Below, piece by piece: positions 33,580 to 41,756 of a stretch of DNA of 64,000 bases (the stretch's first letter is position 1; each line of letters starts with the position of its first letter). Where the stretch lies: positions 1 through 64,000 of the forward strand of contig JBLNBZ010000021.1 in NCBI GenBank assembly GCA_050260355.1, read 5' to 3'. This DNA comes from CADEFX01 sp050260355 (GTDB taxonomy: Bacteria > Pseudomonadota > Alphaproteobacteria > Rhizobiales > Hyphomicrobiaceae). A program made the position numbers and the translations under genes. The notes below the pieces were generated by a model. It saw only the letters and a list, made by a program, of their open reading frames with translations, was not told the origin of the DNA and ran no database searches.

Positions 33580-35196
33580 TCAACCCCGCGATGGCCCGGA
33601 TCTCGAGCTGACCGTGGCTGGTGGCTGGCCTGGCAAATATGTCGTCAGTCGTGGCGTCAACTCGCCCACGAACGAGGACAGTCGCTCGTCCGCATCACGT
33701 TCCGTCTCGCCTGGATAAACGGGGCTTGTGACACGGACGAGCGCGCCGTCAGTGCGATTTTCGAGAATGGCATCGGCGAACAAGTACCACTTGGACACAT
33801 ACTCATTGGCGATAATCCTGCCGCGCTGAACAAACCAGTAGTAGACGACTTGCTTTGTCGAGTTTCGTTCGATCACAGCCCGGTTTACCGGGAACGACTT
33901 TCCCCCTTTTCGGTCGGCGTAAGTGGTTCGCTCGAAGCGTGTGATCCGCCAGCCGCCGCCGGGCATGCACACGATCGGGGAGTGGGGTGAAACGCCTTTT
34001 CGCTGCGTTGCGTAATACGCAACGTACAGGTTGACGGCACCGCCGCTCGCCCGGCTGTAATCCGACAGGATGTAATCTTCCAGGCCGAGGCCGTGCTCGA
34101 CCTGTGGCTCGAGCAGGGACACCTGTCCGTGCCAATCCCCGAGCACATTCGGGAAGGAGATGAAGCGCAGGCGCTCGGGAATGATCTCCTGGCGCCCCGA
34201 TAGTTGGGCGATTGTCACACCGCCAACGAGCAAGAGGACGAGGCAGGCCCCTGCAGGAAAGCGGCGAGGCGGACCGCCCCCGACCCGGTACGACTGGACT
34301 GCAAAGACCTGTGGCACCGCGAATGCTTCAAAGAAGCTTCTGCCCGAGGTCAGTCGCGCAAACAGGTGCATCTCTGCAACGAGCAGCGCCGCGCAGACTA
34401 TGAAAATGACCCAGCCCTCGAAGAAATGCAGAGCCCCGTCCGCCATCTGCGTGCCCCAGCTGTTGACTAGGACTCCCACCATGCCGATGCGGAAGCTGTT
34501 CATCACAATGGTGATGGGGATCGTAGACAGGAATACGATGACGCGCTGCCAGACCGGTGCATTGAAGAAATACGCCGCCAGAAATCCGAGGCTCAGCAGC
34601 GGGTATAGATATCGCAAGCCGCTGCATGCCTCGACGACCTGAACCTGGTAGTTGCCCAGGTCAATCATGTTCCCCTCGAGGTACACGGGGATCTGAAACA
34701 GTCTGATGACCAGCACGCCCAACTCCGAGGAGACGAGCTGAAGGCGCCACGTCAACACGGCCTCGAGGAAGTAGGGCACTGGAATCGCAAACAGCAGGAA
34801 CAGGATCGGCGCCAAGGTCAGGCGCAGCAGCGGGTAGCCCCCCACCCCGAGGACAATACCGATCAAGGTGATAACAAAGCTGACCTGCGAGAGGATGAAG
34901 ATTGCGCTCAGCTCACCTGTGAGGTGCACGACCAAGGCGAGCGCAATCAGAGCCGGGCCGGCCCACGAGGGCTGACCGAGCCCCGCAACCAAGGCGCGGC
35001 GACGCGACCATATGAGCCAAGCGGCGATGAGCGGGATGAAGAAGCCGTGGCTGTACTCGTCTTGCTTGATCCAGCGTGTGATGACCTCGCCCAGCGCACC
35101 GCTGAAGGCAACGACCGCCAGCAGCGTGGACATGGCGATCACGAGCCCCGCGCGGAGGCCACTCTCGCGAATGGCGGTTTCGGGCGGCGCTAGCAT
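33580..35196 (-). CDS. xrtD: exosortase fused to EpsI domain (XrtD, VPLPA-CTERM type)
   Basis: A 538-residue membrane protease/transpeptidase. The N-terminal exosortase part has about eight helices and the catalytic triad C191 (EACSGLRYL), R236 (NSFRIG) and H257 (LHFFEGW). A linker helix near 316-331 leads to a periplasmic EpsI (DUF3485) domain, with HSPIVCMPGGGW and VVYYWF signatures. Exosortase-EpsI fusions of this shape are XrtD, which processes proteins with VPLPA-type C-terminal sorting signals; two such proteins are encoded at 36475-37287 and 63427-63993. It overlaps the upstream glycosyltransferase gene by 7 bp and precedes prsT by 18 bp. Confidence 0.9.
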   Translation of the reverse strand: MLAPPETAIRESGLRAGLVIAMSTLLAVVAFSGALGEVITRWIKQDEYSHGFFIPLIAAWLIWSRRRALVAGLGQPSWAGPALIALALVVHLTGELSAIFILSQVSFVITLIGIVLGVGGYPLLRLTLAPILFLLFAIPVPYFLEAVLTWRLQLVSSELGVLVIRLFQIPVYLEGNMIDLGNYQVQVVEACSGLRYLYPLLSLGFLAAYFFNAPVWQRVIVFLSTIPITIVMNSFRIGMVGVLVNSWGTQMADGALHFFEGWVIFIVCAALLVAEMHLFARLTSGRSFFEAFAVPQVFAVQSYRVGGGPPRRFPAGACLVLLLVGGVTIAQLSGRQEIIPERLRFISFPNVLGDWHGQVSLLEPQVEHGLGLEDYILSDYSRASGGAVNLYVAYYATQRKGVSPHSPIVCMPGGGWRITRFERTTYADRKGGKSFPVNRAVIERNSTKQVVYYWFVQRGRIIANEYVSKWYLFADAILENRTDGALVRVTSPVYPGETERDADERLSSFVGELTPRLTTYLPGQPPATVSSRSGPSRG

Positions 35197-36446
35197 CGTT
35201 CGGCCTCCTGCCCGTCGAGCAAGAACCCCGCCTCGTTCAACCGAAAGAGCTTCGCCGTCGCAGGCGTCACCCCCGCAACCTCGAGCCTCCCACCCTGTCC
35301 AGCGAGGCGCTTCCTCAGCATCAGAAGAAGCCCGAGGAAGCGCGGGTCGATCGCGTCAACCCTGGACAGGTCCAGGGTGACCAGGGGCTTGTTCGCCGCC
35401 AACGCCGCACGCAAGTGGGTGATGGCGGTTTCGATGTTTCGCTCGACTGCAGCGCCCGAGAGGCGCACGTAGACGCCGTGCTGCTTCACGGTCGCGCTGA
35501 CGTCTAACATTTGGCGCTGGCGCCCGCGATCGCGCGCCTGCCGCCGCAATCGCACGGCGAGTGGCAAGACGCGCGTCACGACCAGGCGGAGGAGAGTGCA
35601 TCCGTCGTGCCAGTAGCGCCTCCACAGAAGCGGCTCCTCCTTGATGCGCCACAGCCATTCCAGACCAAGCTTCTGCATGCGCTCGGGTGCGCGCTCGAGT
35701 GTCCCCGCCTGAAAATTGACAACGGCGCCGAGGTGGGCGCGAACAGGGACCTTTATGCGATGATGGTTTCGCAGTAGCCACGCTTGTCCCTTCGATGCCC
35801 CCAGCGCCACCACCAGGAGGTCCGCGGCGCTTGTGTTGATTGCGTCGATCTTCTCAGCGCTGCTGAGCTCCTCCAACGATCCGTAGCCGGGATACATTGA
35901 GCCGGCCCCCGCCAATCCGCTGGGTTGCGCGTTGAGCGCCCGGCATGCTGCGTCGGCAACGCCTTCGGCGCCACCGAAAAAGAAAACGCGCATCGGTCTG
36001 TCGGCGGCTCTCCTCTGCTTCAGCCGCTCCATGATGTCCGAGCCGGCCACCCGCTCCCTGATCGGAATTCCGAGAGCTCGGCATATCCAGACGATGGGAG
36101 CCCCATCCGCCGTGCAAAGGTCGCTTAGCTGCAGAGACTTCGCGAACGCAGGGTCGACAAGGCCGGTGACCAGGAAGTTGAGGTTTACAGTCGAGAGAAG
36201 AAGCGGTCGTCCGCCCGCTGCCGCGGATTCGATCCTGCTGAGTGCCGTCGCCATACCGGCGGCGTCAATCGGTGCTCCCAACACACAATAGACCTCGCGT
36301 GAAAGATCGTCGGGGAGCAACGCGAGCGTTTCGCGAGACGCTCGCGGCCGGGCACTCTCTATGACGTGCAGCTCGCACGCGTCTCCCAGCCGCGAGCGCG
36401 GCACTGGCTTCCACAAAGCGGAAACATTGTTTGGGAGCGACTTCAA
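35190..36446 (-). CDS. WecG/TagA/CpsF-family glycosyltransferase with C-terminal STAS-like domain
   Basis: A 418-residue protein. Residues about 55-300 are a GT26-type glycosyltransferase (LSTVNLNFLV, CTADGAPIVW, RVFFFGGAEGV and the final LGLEWLWRIKEEPLLWRRYW), which adds N-acetylmannosaminuronic acid or a related sugar to a lipid-linked glycan. Residues about 313-418 have the pattern of a STAS/anti-anti-sigma domain (VYVRLSGA, LVTLDLSRVDAIDPRFLGLL), with no obvious phospho-serine in the usual place. The combination suggests that polymer synthesis is controlled through a partner-switch or by self-association. TTG 36446 is the best start seen. It lies in the exosortase operon. Confidence 0.82.
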   Translation of the reverse strand: MKSLPNNVSALWKPVPRSRLGDACELHVIESARPRASRETLALLPDDLSREVYCVLGAPIDAAGMATALSRIESAAAGGRPLLLSTVNLNFLVTGLVDPAFAKSLQLSDLCTADGAPIVWICRALGIPIRERVAGSDIMERLKQRRAADRPMRVFFFGGAEGVADAACRALNAQPSGLAGAGSMYPGYGSLEELSSAEKIDAINTSAADLLVVALGASKGQAWLLRNHHRIKVPVRAHLGAVVNFQAGTLERAPERMQKLGLEWLWRIKEEPLLWRRYWHDGCTLLRLVVTRVLPLAVRLRRQARDRGRQRQMLDVSATVKQHGVYVRLSGAAVERNIETAITHLRAALAANKPLVTLDLSRVDAIDPRFLGLLLMLRKRLAGQGGRLEVAGVTPATAKLFRLNEAGFLLDGQEAERC

Positions 36447-36474
36447 ACCAAAAACCTACTGACTAATGACTCGT

Positions 36475-37287
36475 TCAAACCAAGGAACTATTCGGTGTGA
36501 CCTCTGCCTTACGATGCCGATTGCGCCACTTGCTCAACAGGTATCCCCCGCCGAGCACACTGGCCATGAGTGGCAATGCGCCCGGAAGGGGAGTCGGCGC
36601 GAGCGGCGGGCCGTCGATGGCGCGAACATGCGCAACCCCGACGAAGTCATCAAAATCGCGGTCCGACGAGCCTGAGTCGTTCGATGCAAAAGCGAACCAA
36701 TCTGTTTGCTGACCGGTGACCCGCCAGCGCTTGAGGACGCCATGTCGGTCATATACGGGCTCGACGTAGGCGAACATCAAGCTCGCGATGAATGCCCCGG
36801 GCTTGGCGTTTGCGCCATTGGTCACGTCCGCCAACGTGAACGGAATAGGTGTTCCAGCACCGCTACCCGTTGTCGTGCCAATAAACGATGGTCCCGGATC
36901 GTTGCCGGATTCCAGCCGATTGTTTTGATTGTGCTCGGTGCTTATCAGCGAACCATTGAAATACAGACTATTCGTGTAACCCGACTCGGCACCAATCAGG
37001 TACCAGTCGATCTGGTAATAAGGGACATTCGCGATCGCCGCACTGGTGTGCGCGCTGCCCTGCGTGCGCCACTGGGTGCCGTTGAACGGATCGGTGAGAC
37101 GCGATGGCGCGTAGCCAACAACGTTGTTTTTACTCGACGACGACCCGTAGCCCGCAAACGCCCCAATGCCGTCGGTACCGAACGGGGAGCCGATGATGTT
37201 GACTGATGATGCTTGCGCGGCAGCGCCGCTAAGCAAAAGCCCCGCTCCAAGAGCAATACACACGGCACCCCTTACCCACAATCCCAT
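36475..37287 (-). CDS. VPLPA/PEP-CTERM sorting-domain exported protein
   Basis: A 270-residue secreted protein with an N-terminal signal peptide (CIALGAGLLLSGAAAQA) and a C-terminal sorting signal: PTPLPGALPL, a transmembrane helix, then the basic WRNRHRK. The middle is rich in Gly, Ser, Asn and aromatic residues, as expected for a surface beta-rich protein. It is first in the operon with the exosortase, so it is its probable main substrate: cleavage after the PLP motif and anchoring or release at the cell surface. A short tail (AEVTPNSSLV) follows the basic stretch, which is unusual. Confidence 0.85.
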   Translation of the reverse strand: MGLWVRGAVCIALGAGLLLSGAAAQASSVNIIGSPFGTDGIGAFAGYGSSSSKNNVVGYAPSRLTDPFNGTQWRTQGSAHTSAAIANVPYYQIDWYLIGAESGYTNSLYFNGSLISTEHNQNNRLESGNDPGPSFIGTTTGSGAGTPIPFTLADVTNGANAKPGAFIASLMFAYVEPVYDRHGVLKRWRVTGQQTDWFAFASNDSGSSDRDFDDFVGVAHVRAIDGPPLAPTPLPGALPLMASVLGGGYLLSKWRNRHRKAEVTPNSSLV

Positions 37288-37535
37288 ATAAAAACCCCGC
37301 ACATTCAATGACGTGTCGCGGCTCGCGACCAACGCACGACGCTCTCATCGCCATGCCCCGCACTGGATCAAAAAAATACGACAAATCCAGTCTGCGACTG
37401 ACAAAGATCCAGCCTGACGGATTTGGAGTAGCGTCGATCTAAGCATGTCGAATGCGAAGTGTCGACGTGACCACGGCGGGAATTCTGTGTACGTGTGACC
37501 GGGCCGCCACGCCCGCCAGATTGCCACGCCGCGCG

Positions 37536-38732
37536 CTAAGTCCTGTCTGTTCGAATCCACCGCGACGCGCGCGTTCCGGACAGAAAGCGTCGATAAATTC
37601 TGAGCTTTTCCAACAGGTAAGGGCCCAGTCGTGCAAGCGCCGCAAGTGGCAGGATCTCGCGACCATGTGCGAACCAGCCAATGGCGACGGCAAGGCCGAA
37701 CAGCATCAAGCCGAGCACCGCGATCCAGAAGGGCGTGGCAGCGGCTCCGAGAAGTGCGGCCAAGGCCGTGATCACCACCGTTGAAACAACTAGCATCGCC
37801 AAGGCACTGAGCGGCGGGACTCCAAGGTCGGCAACAAGCGCCAGCAGCCGCACGTCCCCGCGTCTTACAGCCATGCAGGCGAGCCTCGGGCCGATCTCGA
37901 GGAGCAACGCGAGATGGCCATGCTCCCATCGTTCGCGCTGGTGTCGAGCACCGGCTTCGGACTGCGGAAACGTGCTCGTGACCATTGCAGCAGGACAGAA
38001 GATCGGCGGCTGACCCGCTGCTGCCAGATCCAAGCCCAACTTCAGGTCTTCGACGACCTCACCGCTTGCAAGACCGGTCCCTTGAATGACACGCCATGGG
38101 AATGCCATGCCCGTTCCCAACAGCTGACACGGAAGCCCGAGAGCCGCCAAACCGAGCGGTCTCACGAGGTTTTTCACGCGCCAGGCGAATTCAGCGACCT
38201 GATAGTTGACCTGCGATGTGTCAGGTCTGGTCATCAGGTTGAGAGCCTGTGCCGGTCTGCCCGACGAGGCAGCAGTGCGGGCGAGTTGATCGATGGTGCC
38301 AGGCGAAAGCCTGCAGTCGGCGTCGATCGCGATCACGATGGGTGGTGGGTTGTTGCGAAGATGCCGCAGACCGCAATCCAAAGCGTAGCCCTTGCCGACC
38401 TTGGTCAGATCCTTGCGCTCGACGACTTCAGCGCCGGCTGCTGCCGCGACGTTCGCTGTGTCGTCGGTGCAATTGTCCGCGACGACCACGATCCGATCCC
38501 CGGGATGGAGCTGGCCCTTGATGTCGGAGAGTGTGGGCAGAAGACCGACGCTTTCATTGTGCGCGGGAACGAGGACGGCGACCTCGGGACGACCGGCCGG
38601 CTCACGAGCGGACCGCCGTCCGGGCAGGCCGACCGCCGCTATCACCTCGACAGCCAGCACCGCCACCGGAATGCAGACAGCAAGTGCGAGGAGCACCAGG
38701 GCGCACGAGACGATGACCACGTTCAATCCCAA
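37536..38732 (-). CDS. membrane glycosyltransferase family 2
   Basis: A 398-residue GT2 enzyme with one N-terminal helix, a GT-A catalytic domain (VAVLVPAHNES, VVADNCTDDT, IAIDADCRLS, and the QRERWEHG motif of processive or membrane GT2 enzymes) and two or three C-terminal helices. It transfers a sugar on the cytoplasmic face, probably to a lipid-linked exopolysaccharide intermediate. The start is uncertain (TTG 38732, TTG 38726 or GTG 38720). The 248 bp between it and the VPLPA protein gene show no gene. Confidence 0.85.
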   Translation of the reverse strand: MGLNVVIVSCALVLLALAVCIPVAVLAVEVIAAVGLPGRRSAREPAGRPEVAVLVPAHNESVGLLPTLSDIKGQLHPGDRIVVVADNCTDDTANVAAAAGAEVVERKDLTKVGKGYALDCGLRHLRNNPPPIVIAIDADCRLSPGTIDQLARTAASSGRPAQALNLMTRPDTSQVNYQVAEFAWRVKNLVRPLGLAALGLPCQLLGTGMAFPWRVIQGTGLASGEVVEDLKLGLDLAAAGQPPIFCPAAMVTSTFPQSEAGARHQRERWEHGHLALLLEIGPRLACMAVRRGDVRLLALVADLGVPPLSALAMLVVSTVVITALAALLGAAATPFWIAVLGLMLFGLAVAIGWFAHGREILPLAALARLGPYLLEKLRIYRRFLSGTRASRWIRTDRT

Positions 38733-38896
38733 TTGGTGACTTGCCTAAGCCGGCCCAAACGCTCTACCCGTAGCGAGGGTGAGCTTCAGCGTAGATCACG
38801 ACGAAGCTCGCACGCCTGGGGTAGACATATTGCGAAAAACAGGATGTCTCAGAAGTAAGTTGTGATAGTCATTATGCGGATTTGGTTTGTCGATCA

Positions 38897-39427
38897 ATGT
38901 TCGAGCCGGTTGAGCAAAGGCCGCGGAGGGCAACGGTAAGCGCTGACGTTGCGGACTGGTCGCGCGAGGCTCCGCGTTGTTTTTGGGATCCCGGCAGACA
39001 GCTTCTGCGAACTATCAGACGCTACCAGCATTGGCGGGGCAAGAAGGGACCGATCTCCGTTTTGGCGTGCAAGTGGCTTGTCCTGCGCCATCGCTTCTGG
39101 AGCGTCGTGACGGGTGCTGACATACCGCTGAGCTGCCGTATCGGCGGGGGCCTGCTCATCCCTCATCCGAATGGAATCGTGGTCCATCCCGAGGCCAGGA
39201 TCGGGGTGAATTGTTTGATTTTTCAGCAAGTGACCATCGGCACAGCCGGTCGCCAAGGCGTGCCGGAGATCGGAGGCCACGTCGATATCGGGGCTGGGGC
39301 CAGAATCCTCGGCCCGGTTCGCATCGGCTCGCACGCCCAAATCGGAGCAAACGCGGTTGTCATTGCAGATGTGCCGGCCTGGGCCACCGCGGTCGGAATA
39401 CCAGCACGCATTGTTCAAAATTTGTAG
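38897..39427 (+). CDS. serine acetyltransferase-like O-acetyltransferase
   Basis: A 176-residue left-handed beta-helix acetyltransferase of the CysE type (PHPNGIVVHPEARIGVNCL, QQVTIGTAG, with hexapeptide repeats to the end). The N-terminal helical domain is short relative to biosynthetic CysE, and it sits among glycosyltransferases, so an acetyl-CoA-dependent O-acetylation of an exopolysaccharide sugar is more likely than cysteine synthesis. It is divergent from the GT2 gene, with 164 bp between starts. Confidence 0.8.
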   Translation: MFEPVEQRPRRATVSADVADWSREAPRCFWDPGRQLLRTIRRYQHWRGKKGPISVLACKWLVLRHRFWSVVTGADIPLSCRIGGGLLIPHPNGIVVHPEARIGVNCLIFQQVTIGTAGRQGVPEIGGHVDIGAGARILGPVRIGSHAQIGANAVVIADVPAWATAVGIPARIVQNL

Positions 39428-39680
39428 CACGCAAGCATACGACGCATCATGAGCACGCCAGCCTCTACGCTCCACGAGGTCTCGACCGACGATCCGTTCA
39501 CACAGGTCGTTCGCATCGGAGACGCAAGCGCAACAGCACAACAGGTCCTCAATGATGCGAGCTGGAGGAGCGGGCGTCGGTGGCGATCCCTTGAGCCATC
39601 GATCCAAGCCTGCGACCCACCATCGCTCATCGCGTCTGCCGCTCGGGGCAGATCCATGCAGCTCGCACGGATCAAGTGAG

Positions 39681-40676
39681 ATGTCCTCGATCGACGGTGA
39701 CTCAAGGCTGCCGAGTCTCGATGGCTTGCGCGCGATCAGCATTTTGCTCGTGCTCGCAGCCCACATGCTGGCCCTTGGCCCAAAATGGCTTCAACTCAAC
39801 GCCACCGCGGGCGCTATGGGCATGAGCATGTTCTTCGCCCTCTCGGGATTTCTCATTGTGTCGGCTCTCAAACGGAACGCCGACGTAGCCGAATTCGTTG
39901 TGAGGCGTTTCACCAGGATCATTCCGCTTGCTTACGCCTACGTCCTTGTGCTCCTCGCCGCCCAGATTATCAGTCCTGGCACCGCCGCCTGGACCATGAG
40001 CTTCTTTCTGAACTATGCACACGCCCATATGGGCCCCGATAACGGGCACTTTTGGTCCTTGTGCGTCGAGATGCAATTCTACTCGGCGATTGCTTTGACC
40101 ATTCTGCTCATCGGACCCAAGGGGCTCTGGATCGTATGGCCGGCGTGCCTGGCGGTCACCGCCTTGAGGATCAGCGAGGGTGCCTACATCAGCATCGTCA
40201 CGCATCTCAGGGTCGACGAGATACTCGCGGGCGGTTGTGTGGCCACTCTGCTCGACAGACCCCGCAAGACAGCCACCAAGCTATCTCTCCTGCTCGCCTG
40301 CGGCGCCGCGATTCTCTGGGCGGGAGCATGCCATCCTAAGGCCGGCGAACTTCAATACCTGCGGCCGTATACGTCGGCGGCTCTGTTGGCGGTGGTCGTG
40401 GCCTACAGCGGGTCGCTTCTGCACGTCGTGCTTTCATCGAGCCCACTAAGATATGTAGCCGCCATATCGTATGCCTTGTACGTCATCCACCCTCTTACGA
40501 TCCATGGATGGATGAACACAGGAAGCACGTTCGAGCGCTATGCGTTCAAGAGACCTCTGAGCATGGCCGCCACTTTCATCGCGGCTCACCTGTCGACGTT
40601 TTATTGGGAGTCGCTTTGGCAACGGGCTGGCAAGCGTTGGATTGCGTTGCGCAGACTAAGGCTCGGGTACAGTTGA
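39681..40676 (+). CDS. acyltransferase family 3 membrane protein
   Basis: A 331-residue integral membrane acyltransferase (OafA/ExoZ type) with about ten helices. LPSLDGLRAISILLVLAAH holds the catalytic histidine, and FFALSGFLIVSAL plus RRFTRIIPL are the other family signatures. It adds acyl groups such as acetyl to polysaccharide sugars at the membrane. The preceding 253 bp after the O-acetyltransferase gene hold no recognised gene. Convergent with the next gene. Confidence 0.9.
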   Translation: MSSIDGDSRLPSLDGLRAISILLVLAAHMLALGPKWLQLNATAGAMGMSMFFALSGFLIVSALKRNADVAEFVVRRFTRIIPLAYAYVLVLLAAQIISPGTAAWTMSFFLNYAHAHMGPDNGHFWSLCVEMQFYSAIALTILLIGPKGLWIVWPACLAVTALRISEGAYISIVTHLRVDEILAGGCVATLLDRPRKTATKLSLLLACGAAILWAGACHPKAGELQYLRPYTSAALLAVVVAYSGSLLHVVLSSSPLRYVAAISYALYVIHPLTIHGWMNTGSTFERYAFKRPLSMAATFIAAHLSTFYWESLWQRAGKRWIALRRLRLGYS

Positions 40677-40709
40677 TGGGCTCGGCTCATATGGCCGGAC
40701 CCATGTAGC

Positions 40710-41756
40710 TCAACCGCCTTCAAGGGGTTTGCGACCGATCCCGAATCCGCTCGCGAGCACGCTATGGCGCCAAAAATCGGCCAGCATATGAGGTGGATCG
40801 AGATCGGGCTTGCGCTGCAGACGCCGGCGAAGCCGCCAGCAGCCATATCCGAACCCGAACGCCAGATCAGCGACCATCGCTCCGGTCCGGCCGAAGTTTT
40901 TGACAAAGTACCGGCGCCGCGATTCAAACCAATACGACGGCACACGAGCCGGCCTCTTTGGTGAATCGCTGCTTTGCTTTGCTCCGCCGAGACCCTCGAG
41001 GCCCGTGCTTTGGCCGCCAATGTGCATGACGCGGCTTTGCGGCACGTACCAGCACGGCCAACCCGCGCGGTGCGCACGGAGACAGAAATCGGTTTCGTCG
41101 AAGTAGAGGAAGTACCCCTCGTCCAGCAGACCGATGGCCTCGAATACCTCCCGGCGGACGATCATGCTGCAGCCTGCGACCCAATCAACCGGCGCCGGTC
41201 GATCTTGGTCCATCCGGCACGGGACGACGCTATTTGAGAACCAGCGATCGAGGACACCGAGGCGCAACCCATTGAGCAGTTGATTGCAGGGAGTGATGAA
41301 CCGGAACGCGAACGGCCAATCGCTACCGTCCGGATTCTCGATGCCGCTTCCGGCGATGCCGACCTCCGGATGATCGTCCATGAACTCCAAGAGAATCCGG
41401 ATGGCGTTGGGACGGACCTCGGTGTCGGCGTTGAGCAGCAGTACGAGCCGAGGCGGAGCGGCCGAACCAAGCGCAGCCCTGATGGCAACATTGTTGCCCG
41501 CGCCGAATCCGCCGTTGCGCGCCGCGACCTCGAGCGTAACCCAATCCCCCCACCCGTTGGCCACAATCGCCTCGCGAAGCACGGACTCTTCGCCAGAGGC
41601 ATTCTCGACCACAACAACGCGAACTCCCGGGATAGGCCTCACCTCCGGCTCCAAAGACCGAAGGCACGACACGGTCAAGCGCGCCGTCCTGTAGTTGACG
41701 ATCACAATCAGCAGCCCGCTCGAGGCGCTCCGTGCCGGTAGGCTCGTCGCGCTCAT
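40710..41756 (-). CDS. glycosyltransferase family 2, rhamnosyltransferase-like
   Basis: A 348-residue GT2 enzyme of the WbbL/rhamnosyltransferase kind: VIVNYRTARLTVSCLRSL, VVVENASGEES, NGGFGAGNNVAI, LLNADTEVRPN, and FDETDFCLRAHRAGW. With rfbB and rfbA in the locus, a dTDP-rhamnose or related donor is plausible. Its ATG (41756-41754) overlaps the stop of the upstream PIG-L gene by one base (TGATG), so translation is coupled. Confidence 0.88.
   Translation of the reverse strand: MSATSLPARSASSGLLIVIVNYRTARLTVSCLRSLEPEVRPIPGVRVVVVENASGEESVLREAIVANGWGDWVTLEVAARNGGFGAGNNVAIRAALGSAAPPRLVLLLNADTEVRPNAIRILLEFMDDHPEVGIAGSGIENPDGSDWPFAFRFITPCNQLLNGLRLGVLDRWFSNSVVPCRMDQDRPAPVDWVAGCSMIVRREVFEAIGLLDEGYFLYFDETDFCLRAHRAGWPCWYVPQSRVMHIGGQSTGLEGLGGAKQSSDSPKRPARVPSYWFESRRRYFVKNFGRTGAMVADLAFGFGYGCWRLRRRLQRKPDLDPPHMLADFWRHSVLASGFGIGRKPLEGG

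Noticed and set aside
31609..33990. Plus-strand open frame of nearly 800 codons opposite the PrsT-like gene
   Set aside because: Antisense shadow of a TPR-repeat gene with strong lipobox and repeats; no recognisable domain in the shadow.
36475..37287. Interpretation of the VPLPA protein as a simple single-pass membrane protein
   Set aside because: The PLP motif, helix and basic tail plus an exosortase gene in the same operon make a sorting signal more likely.
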